64,000 nt of DNA from Bicyclus anynana (GCF_947172395.1 NC_069097.1:16352142-16416141), one strand, 5' to 3'. Shown: positions 44,451 to 55,616, counted from the first letter of the stretch. Notes: generated by a model not told the origin, from the letters alone. A program made the numbers and translations.

Positions 44451-44850
44451 TTAAAGCTGTTTCTGGAATAACCACAGAAATTTTGTAGTTTAAACGTATT
44501 TAATAAAAACATCACTGGCTTGGCACCGCCGTCAAACTGATCAGAAGGTAGCACATAGGTAGGATGTTATTTTTTGCTTTTTAGTTAAAGTTATTTTTTG
44601 AGTTGGAAGTCGGTTGAATTTTTTTATTAAAATTTTTTGTAGTCTACGGTTGGCAATTGTCTTTTGATACTTTCCTTCTTTTTCTTGTGTCCGCCTTGTA
44701 CGTATAACCGATGTGTGTAATAAAAACATCCAACAATTTATTTACTATAAAGACGTTTTATTTTATTATTTATTATTACGACTAAATAAACTAAACTAAA
44801 AACTAAAACTCTCAGTTAGCGAAAATAAAAAAAAACTAAGTATTTAATTG

Positions 44851-44941
44851 TTTCATGTGGGACTCGAACCGAGGAGGAACTTTCATAATCCGAAGCTGAG
44901 CATGTCCAGCATGAGCTGGACCGCTGCGCCGGCACTGAGGC
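44851..44941 (-). other. tRNA-like pol III box pair
   Basis: The minus strand carries GGTTCGAGTCC (rc of 44860-44870) and an A-box-like GCGCAGCGGTCCAGC about 50 bases upstream. It may be a SINE head or a tRNA relic. The spacing is longer than in a normal tRNA without an intron, and no body of a known family follows. Confidence 0.4.
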
Positions 44942-45104
44942 GAAAACTAGTCTTTTTATAAGAACCTTTTAAAACAAAATGGTAGAGCAGAACCAAGAAA
45001 GATTTTCACAACTAAAAAACTCTTTTACATTTTATTTAACAATAATGGGGTTGGGGATAATTTTAGATTTAAAAAAAAATCTCCTCCTTTTTTGAAGTCG
45101 GTTC

Positions 45105-47269
45105 ATTATAAAATCAAAACAAATGAAGACATTTTAATGTACACGCTCGTAGATCCACAAAATAACACTTAGTTGCAGACTCAAGTAGTCATACAATGAA
45201 GAGTCCACCAACAACGGTGCTTGCACTAGCGCACAACAACACTGTCGTGAACTTAACAATTGAAGTCGATCCGTTTGTCTATCGACAACAAAACGGGCTC
45301 GGATTCATCTTTGACCGAAAATACACGAATTCACAAAACGAAGGCCCGAGCGAAGTAGGTCGCAGAAAAGATGTTCGGCGGCAGACAATGCGCGCCGAGG
45401 CGGCACAGATCCGCGCTAGTGACCTACCGGCCGTACTGCCGCCCTGTGCCGCCCTGTGCCGCCCGTGTGCCGCCCGTGTGCCGCCCTGTGCCGCCCGCCG
45501 CCGCTCGCGGGACAGAACGCTCTTGCCGCCATTGAGCTCGCTGAGAATGCTTTCATTTACATGACTCTGCGGCCGAGACGCTGCGCGCTCCTTCACTACC
45601 TCTCACAGTAACACAAAACGAACACGAAACACCACATTCAGTTATGTTTAGCTCCAACTGTATCAAGGACTAGCCGATACTATGCACAGAAGCAAACAAT
45701 CATTTATGTACCTGATAAGTTTCAATTGATTGTTTGACGTCCCACTTGTCGACCTACTACTGCTTCCTGACCTACGCTGTAGTGGCGTGCACAAGATTTT
45801 AACTAGGGTGTTCACTATACATACAAATTGCCATCGTATCGTTGTGTCAGTCCGCCTCCCCCGCCTCCCCCTCCCCTCGTCTCGCAAGTCGCGCGGGAGT
45901 CGGCTCCTGCAAGGCGGACGGAGGTACTCGCGCCGGCTCAAAAGGATATCATTAAAAGTTTTTAATATGCCCATAACTGATTTGTGCGCTCAATAGAATC
46001 GAACGTTTCTACCTTCTAGTTTACCAAACGACGAGTTATGTACGACAGACAGTAAATAAATATATTTTTGTATTCATTGACTGTTCAGTGACGTTGCGGA
46101 TTTGAAAAATGGATAATTCAATACCTGAAGTTCGGTATCACTGGATTAGTCAGGGAGTGGTACCTGGCATAGAGTTGGATGTAAAATTGAATAGCAGTCC
46201 CGTCTCCCGGGAGTGCGTGCGCTGTCACCCAATTAGTGCCGGCTCGAGCCGCTCCTCGCGCCGAGTGCCTCGTCCTCGGCACACGCGCCGCGCCCGGCGC
46301 TCGCTCCACGCGGTGTTGCCAGTGTTACATTGTAGCGCAATTAACATTTATATTTTTGCCGCATAAAAAATATTATTAAGAATGGTAATAAAATGTTCAT
46401 CAATATCAATTAATAAACATTTAGTTTACATATTTCTAATAGTGTTTTATTTTCTCGGAATTTATTTTTATCGGATTATTATCGGAAACAATATGAACAA
46501 CCCGCGTGACGTAATGTACTTACTCAGATGCCTATGTTGGCTTTGTAGAATCATACAAAACAAACATCAGTACCTTATATCATTATAATAAAAAATATGT
46601 GATAAAGGGGCCGACGCAAAGCATACGTGCGTCCACAGAGCGACGGATGGACGCTGGACGCGGACGGACGCTGGCTGTCGTGGATGTGCGCGCGATCGGA
46701 CGCGGACGGACGCCGGTAGCCGCTCGCGACGGGCGCGCTCGCGCGGAAGATCAAATAAAAGCCTCCTTTATCGCCAACACGAGCGGTTTTATTATTTTTA
46801 CTGGCCTTTCATTAAATATCCGATGATACGGCGTCTCAACACGAGCTCAGCCGCGCAGAACTTTGTATCTATAGAAAAGTATAATTTGGTACTTTTGACA
46901 TAAATAGAGACGGCTGACGCGACGAGGTATATTAACACGAACCATTTGAGGCCACTTTTGTCTACTTAATAACTGATAACATATTTTACATGAAAACATT
47001 AGTTGTTGATCGTTCCCAACATCTGAAGAGCATATCTTTCATTGTTATAGTGGATATAATATATTTGACGGAGCTTTTACCTGCAAATCTAACCATCACG
47101 CACCAGTGTGTGTGCGAGGGACTCGACCACGTGTCTCGAGTCAACATCTTCTGAAGATGCTGCGAAGTGCGGGGCGGCAGGGGTGCGGCGGGGGACGACT
47201 CGGGGTGGCAGGGGGTGGGAGCCGATATTACAATAATGATGATGCTTGCAAGTAATCGGCTTACGTGAA
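45105..47269. other. Spacer with GC-rich repeat patches
   Basis: GCCGCCCTGT-type repeats at 45428-45500 and GGACGCTGGACG-type repeats at 46635-46725. Other CpG patches lie at 45845-45930, 46200-46310 and 47150-47220. A 68-codon ATG frame at 46382-46588 is AT-rich and hydrophobic, without supporting evidence. No gene is called. Confidence 0.4.
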
Positions 47270-47360
47270 ACACGAGGTATAATTAAGATACAACCTGCCA
47301 CTGGCTCATTATTAAAAATCATTACCCTCCCTTTTGGCTTCGCCGTAGTCGGGTTAAAAC
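47270..47360 (-). mobile_element. Dispersed repeat fragment
   Basis: The minus strand reads AACCCGACTACGGCGAAGCC, followed by AAAAGGGAGGGTAATG, an end sequence I recognise as common in Lepidoptera. Extent and class are uncertain. Confidence 0.4.
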
Positions 47361-47373
47361 AGAAAAAAACAAG

Positions 47374-47451
47374 GACTCTTTTTCTCAATAAATAATATTG
47401 ATATTTAGCACATTTACTAAACATCAATATTAAATACTGAGAAAAAGTTCT
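47374..47451. other. AT-rich precursor-like hairpin
   Basis: Left arm 47374-47408 and right arm 47417-47450 pair over about 28 of 34 positions with an 8-base loop, including CTTTTTCTCA/TGAGAAAAAG and TAATATTGAT/ATCAATATTA. It may be a foldback relic next to the repeat at 47270-47360, or a small-RNA precursor. Confidence 0.4.
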
Positions 47452-47880
47452 AATCTCTTCATCTCTCTCTTATCATCTCATCTCTAATGTTACTAATTTT
47501 AATATCGAAAATCATTATACACTTGTGCGATATCGTAATGTAAAACGCACGGTTTATCAACAAAATCCGTTTAAAAAACAATTATACTTTTTTTTTAATC
47601 TTAGCAAAGAGTTTTTGTGTCAGAAATGTGGCCAACATTTTATGAATAAAATGAACTTTGTGAAATAAAATATAATAAATAACCATTTAATTTAATAATT
47701 TAGACAATAATATATATAATATATATACAAAGGAGGCCGTTCAATATATCATATAGCTCACAACTGACTTCTCAGACGGACATCGAGTGGAGAGCGGCTC
47801 GGGTTACATTTTGGTCATAAATCCCATAATATTATTATTATGATTATCCACTTATTTCAACTTCTAGGAGAGGAAATATA

Positions 47881-48128
47881 GAGCTAAGACCCACCACGGC
47901 ACTGCTCCTGTGCGGGTTAGAAGGCTCAGGGTGATAATGTTCAACATGAGCTCCGAGGAACGGGAACGGGGTGTGACAACACCAATTTTCTAAATTTGGG
48001 CTGAGAACTTTAATTCAAATATTCGTAGAAGAAAGAAAAACTGTATCTCATACTACCCAACTCAAGTTCGAACCCAGGATTTTCACGATCCTTACTCACA
48101 CAGGCACACTGCACCAACGAGGCGGTGC
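47881..48128 (-). mobile_element. SINE family C copy
   Basis: On the minus strand the head reads GCCTCGTTGGTGCAGTGTGC (A box) and GGGTTCGAACTTG (B box, rc of about 48066-48078). It ends with the tail AACCCGCACAGGAGCAGTGC then CGTGGTGGG. The head and tail motifs match the plus-strand copy at 53214-53488. tRNA-derived. Confidence 0.7.
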
Positions 48129-48241
48129 AATACTCAAATCGAGTGCACGGCCCGTACGTAGTTATAGACGACAATACACTCAACGACGCGGACAAACATC
48201 CTGCGCCGCGCCACGGGAATGCTTCTCGCCGTGTGCAGCCG

Positions 48242-48345
48242 CAACGGGGCGAGACGAGCGAGGTGAGCGACGTGTGCGAGATGAGCGAGGTGAGCGACGT
48301 GTGCGAGATGAGCGAGGTGAGCGACGTGTGCGAGATGAGCGCCGC
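48242..48345 (+). repeat. 27-bp tandem repeat
   Basis: Nearly four copies of GAGCGAGGTGAGCGACGTGT plus GCGAGAT. The unit is a multiple of three, so frames stay open on both strands (SEVSDVCEM on the plus strand). There is no evidence of a gene around it. Confidence 0.75.
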
Positions 48346-49019
48346 GGATGGAGCGTAGTGCGGAAAGGAACAATATAAAAACATATTTTCTCATCTCTGG
48401 TTCACAATGAGAGATTCATCTCGTGTTTTGATCCCACGAGTACAAACACTCGACACGACTGACTCGCTGTGTTACGTCCAGCTATAACTCAGAAGCTGCC
48501 ATGTAAGAGTTGGCCTATAAAACTTGTACATATACCATCTGCACGCAGCGCAAGATCGGTGTCCATCGCTGAATTACAAACGATCGTGCATCTGGCTTTT
48601 ATAGGTTTATACCTCATCCTTAAAGAATACAAAAACTAATTGTAGCAATGTTTGTAGGCATTAAGACATTCCTTTTCCGACTGAGCGGAAAACCTGCAGT
48701 ATCGATGTGACGAGGTGCAGCCAACTCACTACTACTCGAGCCGTACTCGATGTGCACTATTTACCAACAAGTAAATTATAAATGTGGGTGTAAATCTCTA
48801 GTCATTTCCCACCTACCTACTACCTACGAATAATTGTAATAAACTCGTCAAAATTAAAATAAATTTGATTATTAAGCTAGAACAATTACTTTAATAATAA
48901 TAATTTGTATAACATTAAAAAAAACAATTTATTATTTAAAATAAATGTTATGAAATAACATGCGTTTTCTGCCTTAATTTCTAATTTGTTTGTTGGTAAA
49001 CAGTGCACATCCAGTATGG
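48346..49019. other. Spacer, no gene seen
   Basis: AT-rich; nothing recognised. Confidence 0.5.
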
Positions 49020-49130
49020 CTTTAGTGTAGGTGTGGATATGACAATTATTGAGCGGGTGGTGTTCAAACCCAGGACCTCTCGTCTTCGCTGGAGTGAACC
49101 ACCGTCTTCCGTGGAGCTGTTGAGACACCG
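49020..49130 (-). other. tRNA-like SINE head
   Basis: The minus strand reads CTCCACGGAAGACGGTGGTT then CACTCC...GGTCCTGGGTTTGAACACC, an A-box/B-box pair with a one-base change in the B box. The body is not recognisable. Probably a truncated SINE. Confidence 0.4.
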
Positions 49131-49829
49131 TCTGTCTATCCGGACGATATTCTTCAGGACGTAACTGGGGCAACTTTACGCCTACAAGACTGCAACCTCT
49201 CGTAGTGCTCGCGTAGCACGGCTCTACGTCACTGCTCCTGGCCTACGCCGCTACGAGGCATAGCCAACTCTCTACTACTCGCTAATTCGACAGTGTGAGT
49301 CTCGAACTTATCTTTATCTATTTCTGTCTAACCCCATACGAAAGATAGAGAAAAATATAGCCGAATTCGAAGCACACACAGTCGAATTACAAAACATCAT
49401 TCAGACTAGCGCTACAGATTGCAAATATTGAATCTGGTGATGCTTCTAGTTTGTATCATATGAATATCAGACAGTATACGCAGCACAGTACATGAGTTTA
49501 GAATGTCTTCCCTAAGAAGCAAAAACAACTGCTTTTGAAGATTTAATGTACTCGTACAATATGCATGGACGCTGGATAGTGCGAGCCTGATCCCGATCTC
49601 GAGTCGACCGCGCGAGTCAGCCAGGCATGGAGGCGGCGAGGCGGCGGCGAGGCGGTGCGGTCGCGCTGAATACTGCAATCAGTTGGCGCTGTGATAAAGT
49701 AATTAATTGCTTGTCGGCGTGCCCGCAGCGTCCGCCATTAGCTCTCATAGAGAAGCAGAACTCGCGCTAAGTACTGCTGATTGAACATACTACAGAGGGG
49801 ACTCATCCCGCATTCGATTTCAAATTATC
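49131..49829. other. Spacer, no gene seen
   Basis: A GC patch at 49590-49670 holds GGCGGCGAGGCGG repeats. No gene. Confidence 0.5.
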
Positions 49830-50000
49830 TGTAATAGGGTAGTTGACAAAACAATATTAATTTCTTGTAGTACATGGAATAAGGGTCCGAAATATATCGA
49901 TATCAATCAAAAAGTTAAGGATTTATCTTAAAGCTTAATTTAAATATCACGTATTTTTTCAATTTTCCAAACGTCAAAAGCGCTATCGTCCATTTGGTGA
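49830..50000 (+). mobile_element. Dispersed repeat fragment (TAGGGTAGTTGAC family)
   Basis: AATAGGGTAGTTGACAAAAC and ATATTAATTTCTTGTAG recur, reverse-complemented and rearranged, at about 33781-33835, so this is a dispersed repeat. The class is unknown; the AAATATATCGATATCAATCA filler is familiar from Lepidoptera. Confidence 0.45.
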
Positions 50001-50417
50001 CGTCACTAACACACTTGATGTACGAAACGTCGAACTAATTGTTAACTTATATTTTTGTCAAACTTTTTATTTTTTATTTATATTTTTTTTATTTTTTTAC
50101 TTTTTATATTTTCTTATTATATTTTTGTCCGTATGTTAGGGATTTGTTACAGTGACGTCATGAAACAGTTGAATATAGACTGTCATGGCCGACATGCGTT
50201 TTGGCTCGTATTGTCAAAAACATATTTAAAAACTAAAATTTTCATGTAAACACGTATCAAAAAAATATGATTTTATTTTTCAATCTAGTAGAACGATAAT
50301 GAACAATTCAAGACCATTTAAAATAAAGTGTGAACTAGTCTATCAGCGCGCGCCCGCGGCTCCCTTCGCGTGATGTTCAGGTTTTAACAAATGCCGTAAA
50401 AGAAGTTTTCCGGGATG
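50001..50417. other. Spacer with Helitron-end relic
   Basis: Mostly T-rich. A worn, reverse-complemented Helitron end (CGCGCGCCCGCGGCTCCCTT) lies at about 50345-50370. The hydrophobic frame at 50055-50249 comes from T-rich sequence and is not called. Confidence 0.4.
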
Positions 50418-50575
50418 GCAAAGACTTACCGCCAAGAGATTTAGCGTTCCGGTTCCGGTCAGAAGTGTAGGTAGAATAAAGTTGTGCCTTGTCCACGTAA
50501 ACGCTTACATCTTACACTGCACCTTCACTTAACATCGGGTGACATCGCAGTCAAAAGTTAACTTATCGTTGAATA
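50418..50575 (+). mobile_element. SINE family A body fragment
   Basis: GGCAAAGACTTACCGCCAAG, GATTTAGCGTTCCGG and the ACATCGGGTGACATCGCAGT block match the family A body. The head and the left part of the body are absent, and an internal stretch near 50460-50490 is replaced. Confidence 0.6.
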
Positions 50576-50772
50576 AACATAAAGACAGGCAGCTGGTCAG
50601 GCGTACGTGGTCGTGCCGTAGCGTGTCGTCGAGTTGTCGTGATATACCCTATACCTATAGCATTATTTGATAAATGGATTATCCAACACAAACACAAACT
50701 CGACCCAGTCGTTCTTGAGATCAGCGCGTTCAACCAAACAAACACACCTACACTTCAACTTTAGAGTATTAG

Positions 50773-50773
50773 T

Positions 50774-50828
<55 letters not shown>
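50773..50828 (+). repeat. (ATC)n microsatellite
   Basis: About 18 pure ATC units. They account for the poly-Ser open frame across the region. Confidence 0.9.
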
Positions 50829-50920
50829 GACTTTAAAGGCCCACCACACTGTCAGGCCGCCCTCATACAGAAGAGGGGATAGCACACTCGTAGCTACAGA
50901 TATTAATATAACATCAGAGG

Positions 50921-51095
50921 GCCTAGTGGCAGTTTGATACTGTTACTATCACGTTAACGTAAACGCGAATTTCTAAGGAATTGAAACAGCGCCATCTAGT
51001 GGCACTACTGCACAACTGTTTTAATTCCCTCACAAATTTGCGTTTACGTCAACGCGATAGTAACAGTATGAAAATATTGAAAATTCCCACTAGGC
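50921..51095. mobile_element. Foldback MITE, CCTAGTGG ends
   Basis: The outer ends GCCTAGTGG (50921-50929) and its complement (51087-51095) enclose arms of about 55 bases sharing ATACTGTTACTATC, CGTAAACGC and GGAATT(G/A)AAACAG. A CGCCATCTAGTGGCACTACT centre separates them. It is 175 bp and non-coding. The arms are about 90% complementary by eye. Confidence 0.75.
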
Positions 51096-51975
51096 ACACT
51101 GAGCACGACTCGCAGCGAAACTCTCCCTACCATTCGCCAGCAGCGTTAGTCATATACTCGTATGTACTTTGAACTCCTGTGCCATACTTATAATGGACTC
51201 GACGTCGGTTGCTTGTATCTTTCTTCCTAAGCCAGTACTTACCATGCATTCATATGACATCCCACGTCCCGGCCGCCGCACACATCACACGGGCCATTCG
51301 GTGTTACATCTGTCCCTCCTTCCCTCCGCCCCTTCCCCCCCCCCCCTCGCCGACCGCTCGCGATAACTTATCATTCTTGAAATGAGATTCACACGTCGCG
51401 TCACACTTCGCCACACGTTGCGTCACACACGTCACCAGAGTCATCGCAGTCTCTCTCGGGAAAGCGAATGTTGCCAGAAGCAATGTTATATTTATGTTGA
51501 CTGTTTTTCTTCTCCTCAGTAGATAATAAATAAATATACAAGTGTCCCGTAAATAGTACGACATACTTTGCAGGTGATAGCTGACATCAAGGTGTTCTAA
51601 AATAACGAAATATATGTAAGGCGAAATTTTACGGTTTTCAAGTTATATTAATTTTTCTCCAAAGTACAAAAATCCTTACCTACAGTTAAAGAAAACATAT
51701 AAGTACACTACAGTGCAATTTAGTCATACCATATGGTGAAAAGTTATTTAAGCGTTGAGTTTATACTTGAAAACTATTTTTAAAGTGGTTGCAACTAATG
51801 AAAATTTAAATATTTAATAATTAAAATTTTCATTAGTTTTTCATATTTTTTAGCTAGACGTAAACTTTGCCTAGGTAAAAAAAAATAGTTTAACATAGAA
51901 AATGAAATAGGCCCGATTTTGGAAAAAAGAATACTTTGTATGCTGCAGCGCTAATGGCATGATATTCGTAAAAAT
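51096..51975. other. Spacer with an AT-rich hairpin
   Basis: AACTAATGAAAATTT at 51793-51807 pairs with the complementary sequence ending at 51838. A C-run lies at 51336-51347. No gene. Confidence 0.5.
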
Positions 51976-52976
51976 GATCGTAAGGCTAGGTGGCTAGCAT
52001 TAGTCCTAAAACTGATCGTGTGGCTAGGTGGCTAGCATTAGTTCTAAAACTGATCATGTGGCTAGGTCACTATCATTAGTTCTAAAACTGATCGTGTGGC
52101 TAGGTCACTATCATTAGTTCTAAAACTGATCGTGTGGCTAGGTCACTATCATTAGTTCTAAAACTGATCGTGTGGCTAGGTCACTATCATTAGTTCTAAA
52201 ACTGATCGTGTGGCTAGGTCACTATCATTAGTTCTAAAACTGATCGTGTGGCTAGGTCACTATCATTAGTTCTAAAACTGATCGTGTGGCTAGGTCACTA
52301 TCATTAGTTCTAAAACTGATCGTGTGGCTAGGTCACTATCATTAGTTCTAAAACTGATCGTGTGGCTAGGTCACTATCATTAGTTCTAAAACTGATCGTG
52401 TGGCTAGGTCACTATCATTAGTTCTAAAACTGATCGTGTGGCTAGGTCACTATCATTAGTTCTAAAACTGATCGTGTGGCTAGGTCACTATCATTAGTTC
52501 TAAAACTGATCGTGTGGCTAGGTCACTATCATTAGTTCTAAAACTGATCGTGTGGCTAGGTCACTATCATTAGTTCTAAAACTGATCGTGTGGCTAGGTC
52601 ACTATCATTAGTTCTAAAACTGATCGTGTGGCTAGGTCACTATCATTAGTTCTAAAACTGATCGTGTGGCTAGGTCACTATCATTAGTTCTAAAACTGAT
52701 CGTGTGGCTAGGTCACTATCATTAGTTCTAAAACTGATCGTGTGGCTAGGTCACTATCATTAGTTCTAAAACTGATCGTGTGGCTAGGTCGCTATCATTA
52801 GTTCTAAAACTGATCGTGTGGCTAGGTCACTATCATTAGTTCTAAAACTGATCGTGTGGCTAGGTCACTATCATTAGTTCTAAAACTGATCGTGTGGCTA
52901 GGTCACTATCATTAGTTCTAAAACTGATCGTGTGGCTAGGTCACTATCATTAGTTCTAAAACTGATCGTGTGGCTA
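51976..52976 (+). repeat. 38-bp minisatellite, highly homogeneous
   Basis: About 26 tandem copies of a 38-base unit (TGGCTAGGTCACTATCATTA then GTTCTAAAACTGATCGTG). Apart from the first two or three units (GGTGGCTAGCATTAGT variants) and a single GGTCGC change near 52789, the copies are identical by eye. The array ends at CTAGTTGATTAG and is followed by a G-run at 53019-53031. The uniformity points to very recent expansion or strong homogenisation. No open frame. Confidence 0.95.
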
Positions 52977-53213
52977 GTTGATTAGTGTTAGTCGTCGCTC
53001 GCGAATCGGGGGGTCAGCAGGGGGGGGGGGGGAACGTTATTCATTCCAGGAATCCTCTCGAGCAAACAGCGCTCCACCGAGAATACTTAATGTCTTGTTC
53101 GGAGGAATTTTATTGGATTTCATTTCCGTTCTTCGTTGCTAGCTGTCGGTGACATTGACGACTGCCTCACCGCCGCCCGTGCCTACCGCGTCTTCTGTAC
53201 AGTATCGTAATAT

Positions 53214-53488
53214 ACCTGTCTCGGTGGTGCAGTGGCTTCGGATCTCGAGCTCCTGGGGTCAGGCTATGTTACCGACTTTTTCATTCTATCTAAGAGGTTT
53301 TTCAATTAAAACTCTCAGCCCGCAGTTGGAAAGTTGGTGTTGTTACCCCTCCGTGCCTCGCAGAGCACTATAGGTCTTCGTCGGTCGCGGTCATTACATC
53401 ACTTACAGCATTAACATCTGATGGTGATGTTCATGATAATGACCACCCCAATACCACCAACTCGCATCGGAGCAGCGTAGCGGGACCA
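53214..53488 (+). mobile_element. SINE family C copy
   Basis: The head has the A box CTCGGTGGTGCAGTGGC, but the B box is decayed (GGGGTCAGGCTATG). The tail CCAACTCGCATCGGAGCAGC is shared with 36872-36940 and, reverse-complemented, 47881. A tRNA-derived SINE of the same family as 47881-48128. Confidence 0.6.
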
Positions 53489-54620
53489 CACTCGTAGCGC
53501 CGTGAGCTCGCTCGTGAGCAAGGCCCGGGTCTGTAGTGGTTAACATAGTTAACATAGGTTGATAATAATCACAGAACAAATACGTTTGAACAGTTCGTAG
53601 CTGACTTATATCGGAATGTCATACATATCCCTGGTTAATGAAACCCCGACCCGGCTCCGCCCGACGTGCATCACTTCACGACTCCGAATATAAACAATCA
53701 ACTTTCTGATAAAAACTATACAACAGACTCACATTTAACGGCAGTGTACCGGACGTAACGCAAAGCTAAAACTAACATGCGTCGAAAGAGAAGTCGGTTG
53801 AGAGCTATACATAGAGTCGAATGCTCTGAATACTCGGTTAAAAGGTCACTCAAATTAAAGAGGAACTCCGCAGTGCTTATAAAAACTTCGTGCTCTATAT
53901 TCATGAGTCGAGAGCGCGGAGGTATCGGGCGGCAGCGGGCGGGCGGCAGTGGGCGGCAGCGGGCGGGCGGCAGTGGGCGGCAGCGGGCGGGCGGCAGCAG
54001 CGAGCGGGCGGCAGCGTTGAATATTCAGGGGCCCCGAGAGCGCGGGCCGTCGCTGCTCGTCGGCACGAAATATTTGTTTGTGTGAAAAACATGACCGACA
54101 ATTGGAGCGGGCGCCGAGAGCGCCGGGTGCGTGAGGATATTAATAAGTTGTTTCTTTATTTATTTAATTGTTCGATGAGAGAGAAATGTTCGCTATTGTT
54201 GCGAGTGCAGAGTGCGATTCTGAGGTAGAAAGGAAACCTTTGTGAAGCATTCAAGGGACTTTGCTCTCGTGTGACACTGTTTACTACTTTTCACCTCCCT
54301 AGTGAAATAATACAAGTTGTAGGAATATTACATTACTAGCGGACGTCCGTATGAGCGCGTGAATATCGATGTATACTTTCAACCCAACATAAAATACAGA
54401 CAAACAGACAGACAAACAAAAAATAAGTAAATATATTTTTGGCTTCAGTATCGATTATGTAATGCCCTCCAAATATTATACTCAATGTAAAGAATTTGAC
54501 GTGATACAGTTTTATTAAAAGATTAGATAGAATAGATTTTAAATAATATTGTTTCACTCGTATGTTGTATATCGTCATTACCTACCATCATCACAAATAT
54601 TTCATTCTATTGATCGTTTT
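53489..54620. other. Spacer with 24-bp GC repeat and Helitron relic
   Basis: At 53926-54015 a GGGCGGCAGTGGGCGGCAGC unit repeats about 3.5 times with period 24, keeping frames open on both strands. A Helitron-like end (ACTAGCGGACGTCCG) begins near 54337 and runs to about 54430. No gene is called. Confidence 0.45.
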
Positions 54621-55014
54621 GCTTCATACACGTATCTTACCTGCGTATTAATTCATAGACGTATCTTACCTACGTATGAATTCATAGACGTATCTTACCT
54701 ACGTATGAACTTCATACACGTATCTTACCTACGTTTGAACTTCATACACATATCTTACCTACGTATGAAATTCATACACGAATCTTACCTACGTATGAAT
54801 TTCATAGACGTATCTTACCTACGTATGAACTTCATATACGTATCTTACCTACGTACGAACTTTATACACGTATCTTACTTACATATGAATTTTATCCACG
54901 TATCTTACCTACGTACGAACTTCATACACGTATCTTACTTGCATATGAATTTCATCCACGTATCTTACCTACGTATGATCTTCATACACGTATCTTACCT
55001 ACATATGAACTTCA
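54621..55014 (+). repeat. 30-bp minisatellite with open decapeptide frame
   Basis: About 13 tandem units of TTCATACACGTATCTTACCT plus ACGTATGAAC. Because 30 is a multiple of three and one frame lacks stops, it can be read as repeated FIHVSYLRMN decapeptides. There is no ATG with good context and no promoter evidence, so coding is unlikely. Confidence 0.9.
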
Positions 55015-55558
55015 AAGATTCCTTCATAAGATATATCAGCCAAAATGTACCTTATCTAATATCCAAACACAATGCTTACTATATGGCAACAATGGTCTTT
55101 AAGAAGTTACGTAGTAAGTTGCAAGCAATGCCTCTCCAAATTTTTAGGAATGAATAAATAAATGGTTGCTCGAACAGAGTTGTTATAAAATAAATGAATT
55201 TATCAATTTCATGAAATAATGACATTATGACATTAGCAATATAATCTATTCATTTTCATCATCGATTTATTTTTCATTTTCATATATTTTAAAGTTTTGT
55301 TCTGTAAATAGTAAAATTTAATTTATGGTTTACTAGTACAATGATAATAAAAATTGTAATACAAATGTTAATTTTAGGTTGAAATTTTTTTTATTGTAAA
55401 TTTTCACGTCAAATTAGGATAAACTATTGAAATGAATATTTTAATTGTAAAAAAATTTGCAAACTGTAATCAGTTGAATGTATAGGTAATTCAAAAATTT
55501 TAAGATCAAAACATGTACCACAAGCAAAGCAAATAAATGATTTGATTGATTGATTGAT
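55015..55558 (+). mobile_element. 5'-truncated LINE inserted in the minisatellite
   Basis: Interrupts the 30-bp array. It ends AAATAAATGATTTGATTGAT plus further GATT units, the same tail style as 5613-5845. The coding part is lost or too short to identify. The insertion post-dates at least part of the array. Confidence 0.6.
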
Positions 55559-55616
55559 TTATACACGTATCATACCTACGTATGAACTTCATACATGTAT
55601 CTTACCTACGTATGAA
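55559..55616 (+). repeat. Distal remnant of the 30-bp minisatellite
   Basis: Two further units (ATACACGTATCATACCTACG and ACTTCATACATGTATCTTAC) on the far side of the LINE insertion. Confidence 0.85.

Larger units (their letters stand above)
42713..44615. mobile_element. Foldback MITE split by piggyBac
   Basis: Arms 42713-42826 and 44500-44615 are near-identical inverted copies: AACCGATTTCCAACTC, ACTTTAACTAAAAAGCAAAA, TATGTGCTACCTTCTGATCA and GGCGGTGCCAAGCCAGT. Removing the piggyBac leaves a palindromic element of about 280 bp, the same family as 3341-3571. The arm similarity extends a little beyond each AACCGA end. Confidence 0.75.
41974..45104. mobile_element. Large inverted-end repeat hosting nested insertions
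   Basis: The left end AACCGACTTCCAAAAAGGAG and the right end (rc AACCGACTTCAAAAAAGGAG) are inverted copies. The left arm carries long non-coding filler with an internal 130-bp tandem duplication. Between the arms sit a foldback MITE and a deleted piggyBac. I recognise the left-arm sequence as a frequent lepidopteran repeat. Whether the outer ends belong to one element or two adjacent relatives is uncertain. Confidence 0.6.

Noticed and set aside
46382..46588. 68-codon hydrophobic ORF with an ATG start
   Set aside because: AT-rich sequence readily yields Ile/Phe/Tyr/Leu runs. There is no domain, no supporting context and no codon bias.
50055..50249. Hydrophobic ORF beginning in a T-rich tract
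   Set aside because: The predicted membrane segment is encoded by a poly-T-rich stretch of dispersed repeat.
50667..50882. Poly-serine protein
   Set aside because: The serine run is simply the (ATC)n microsatellite read in one frame.
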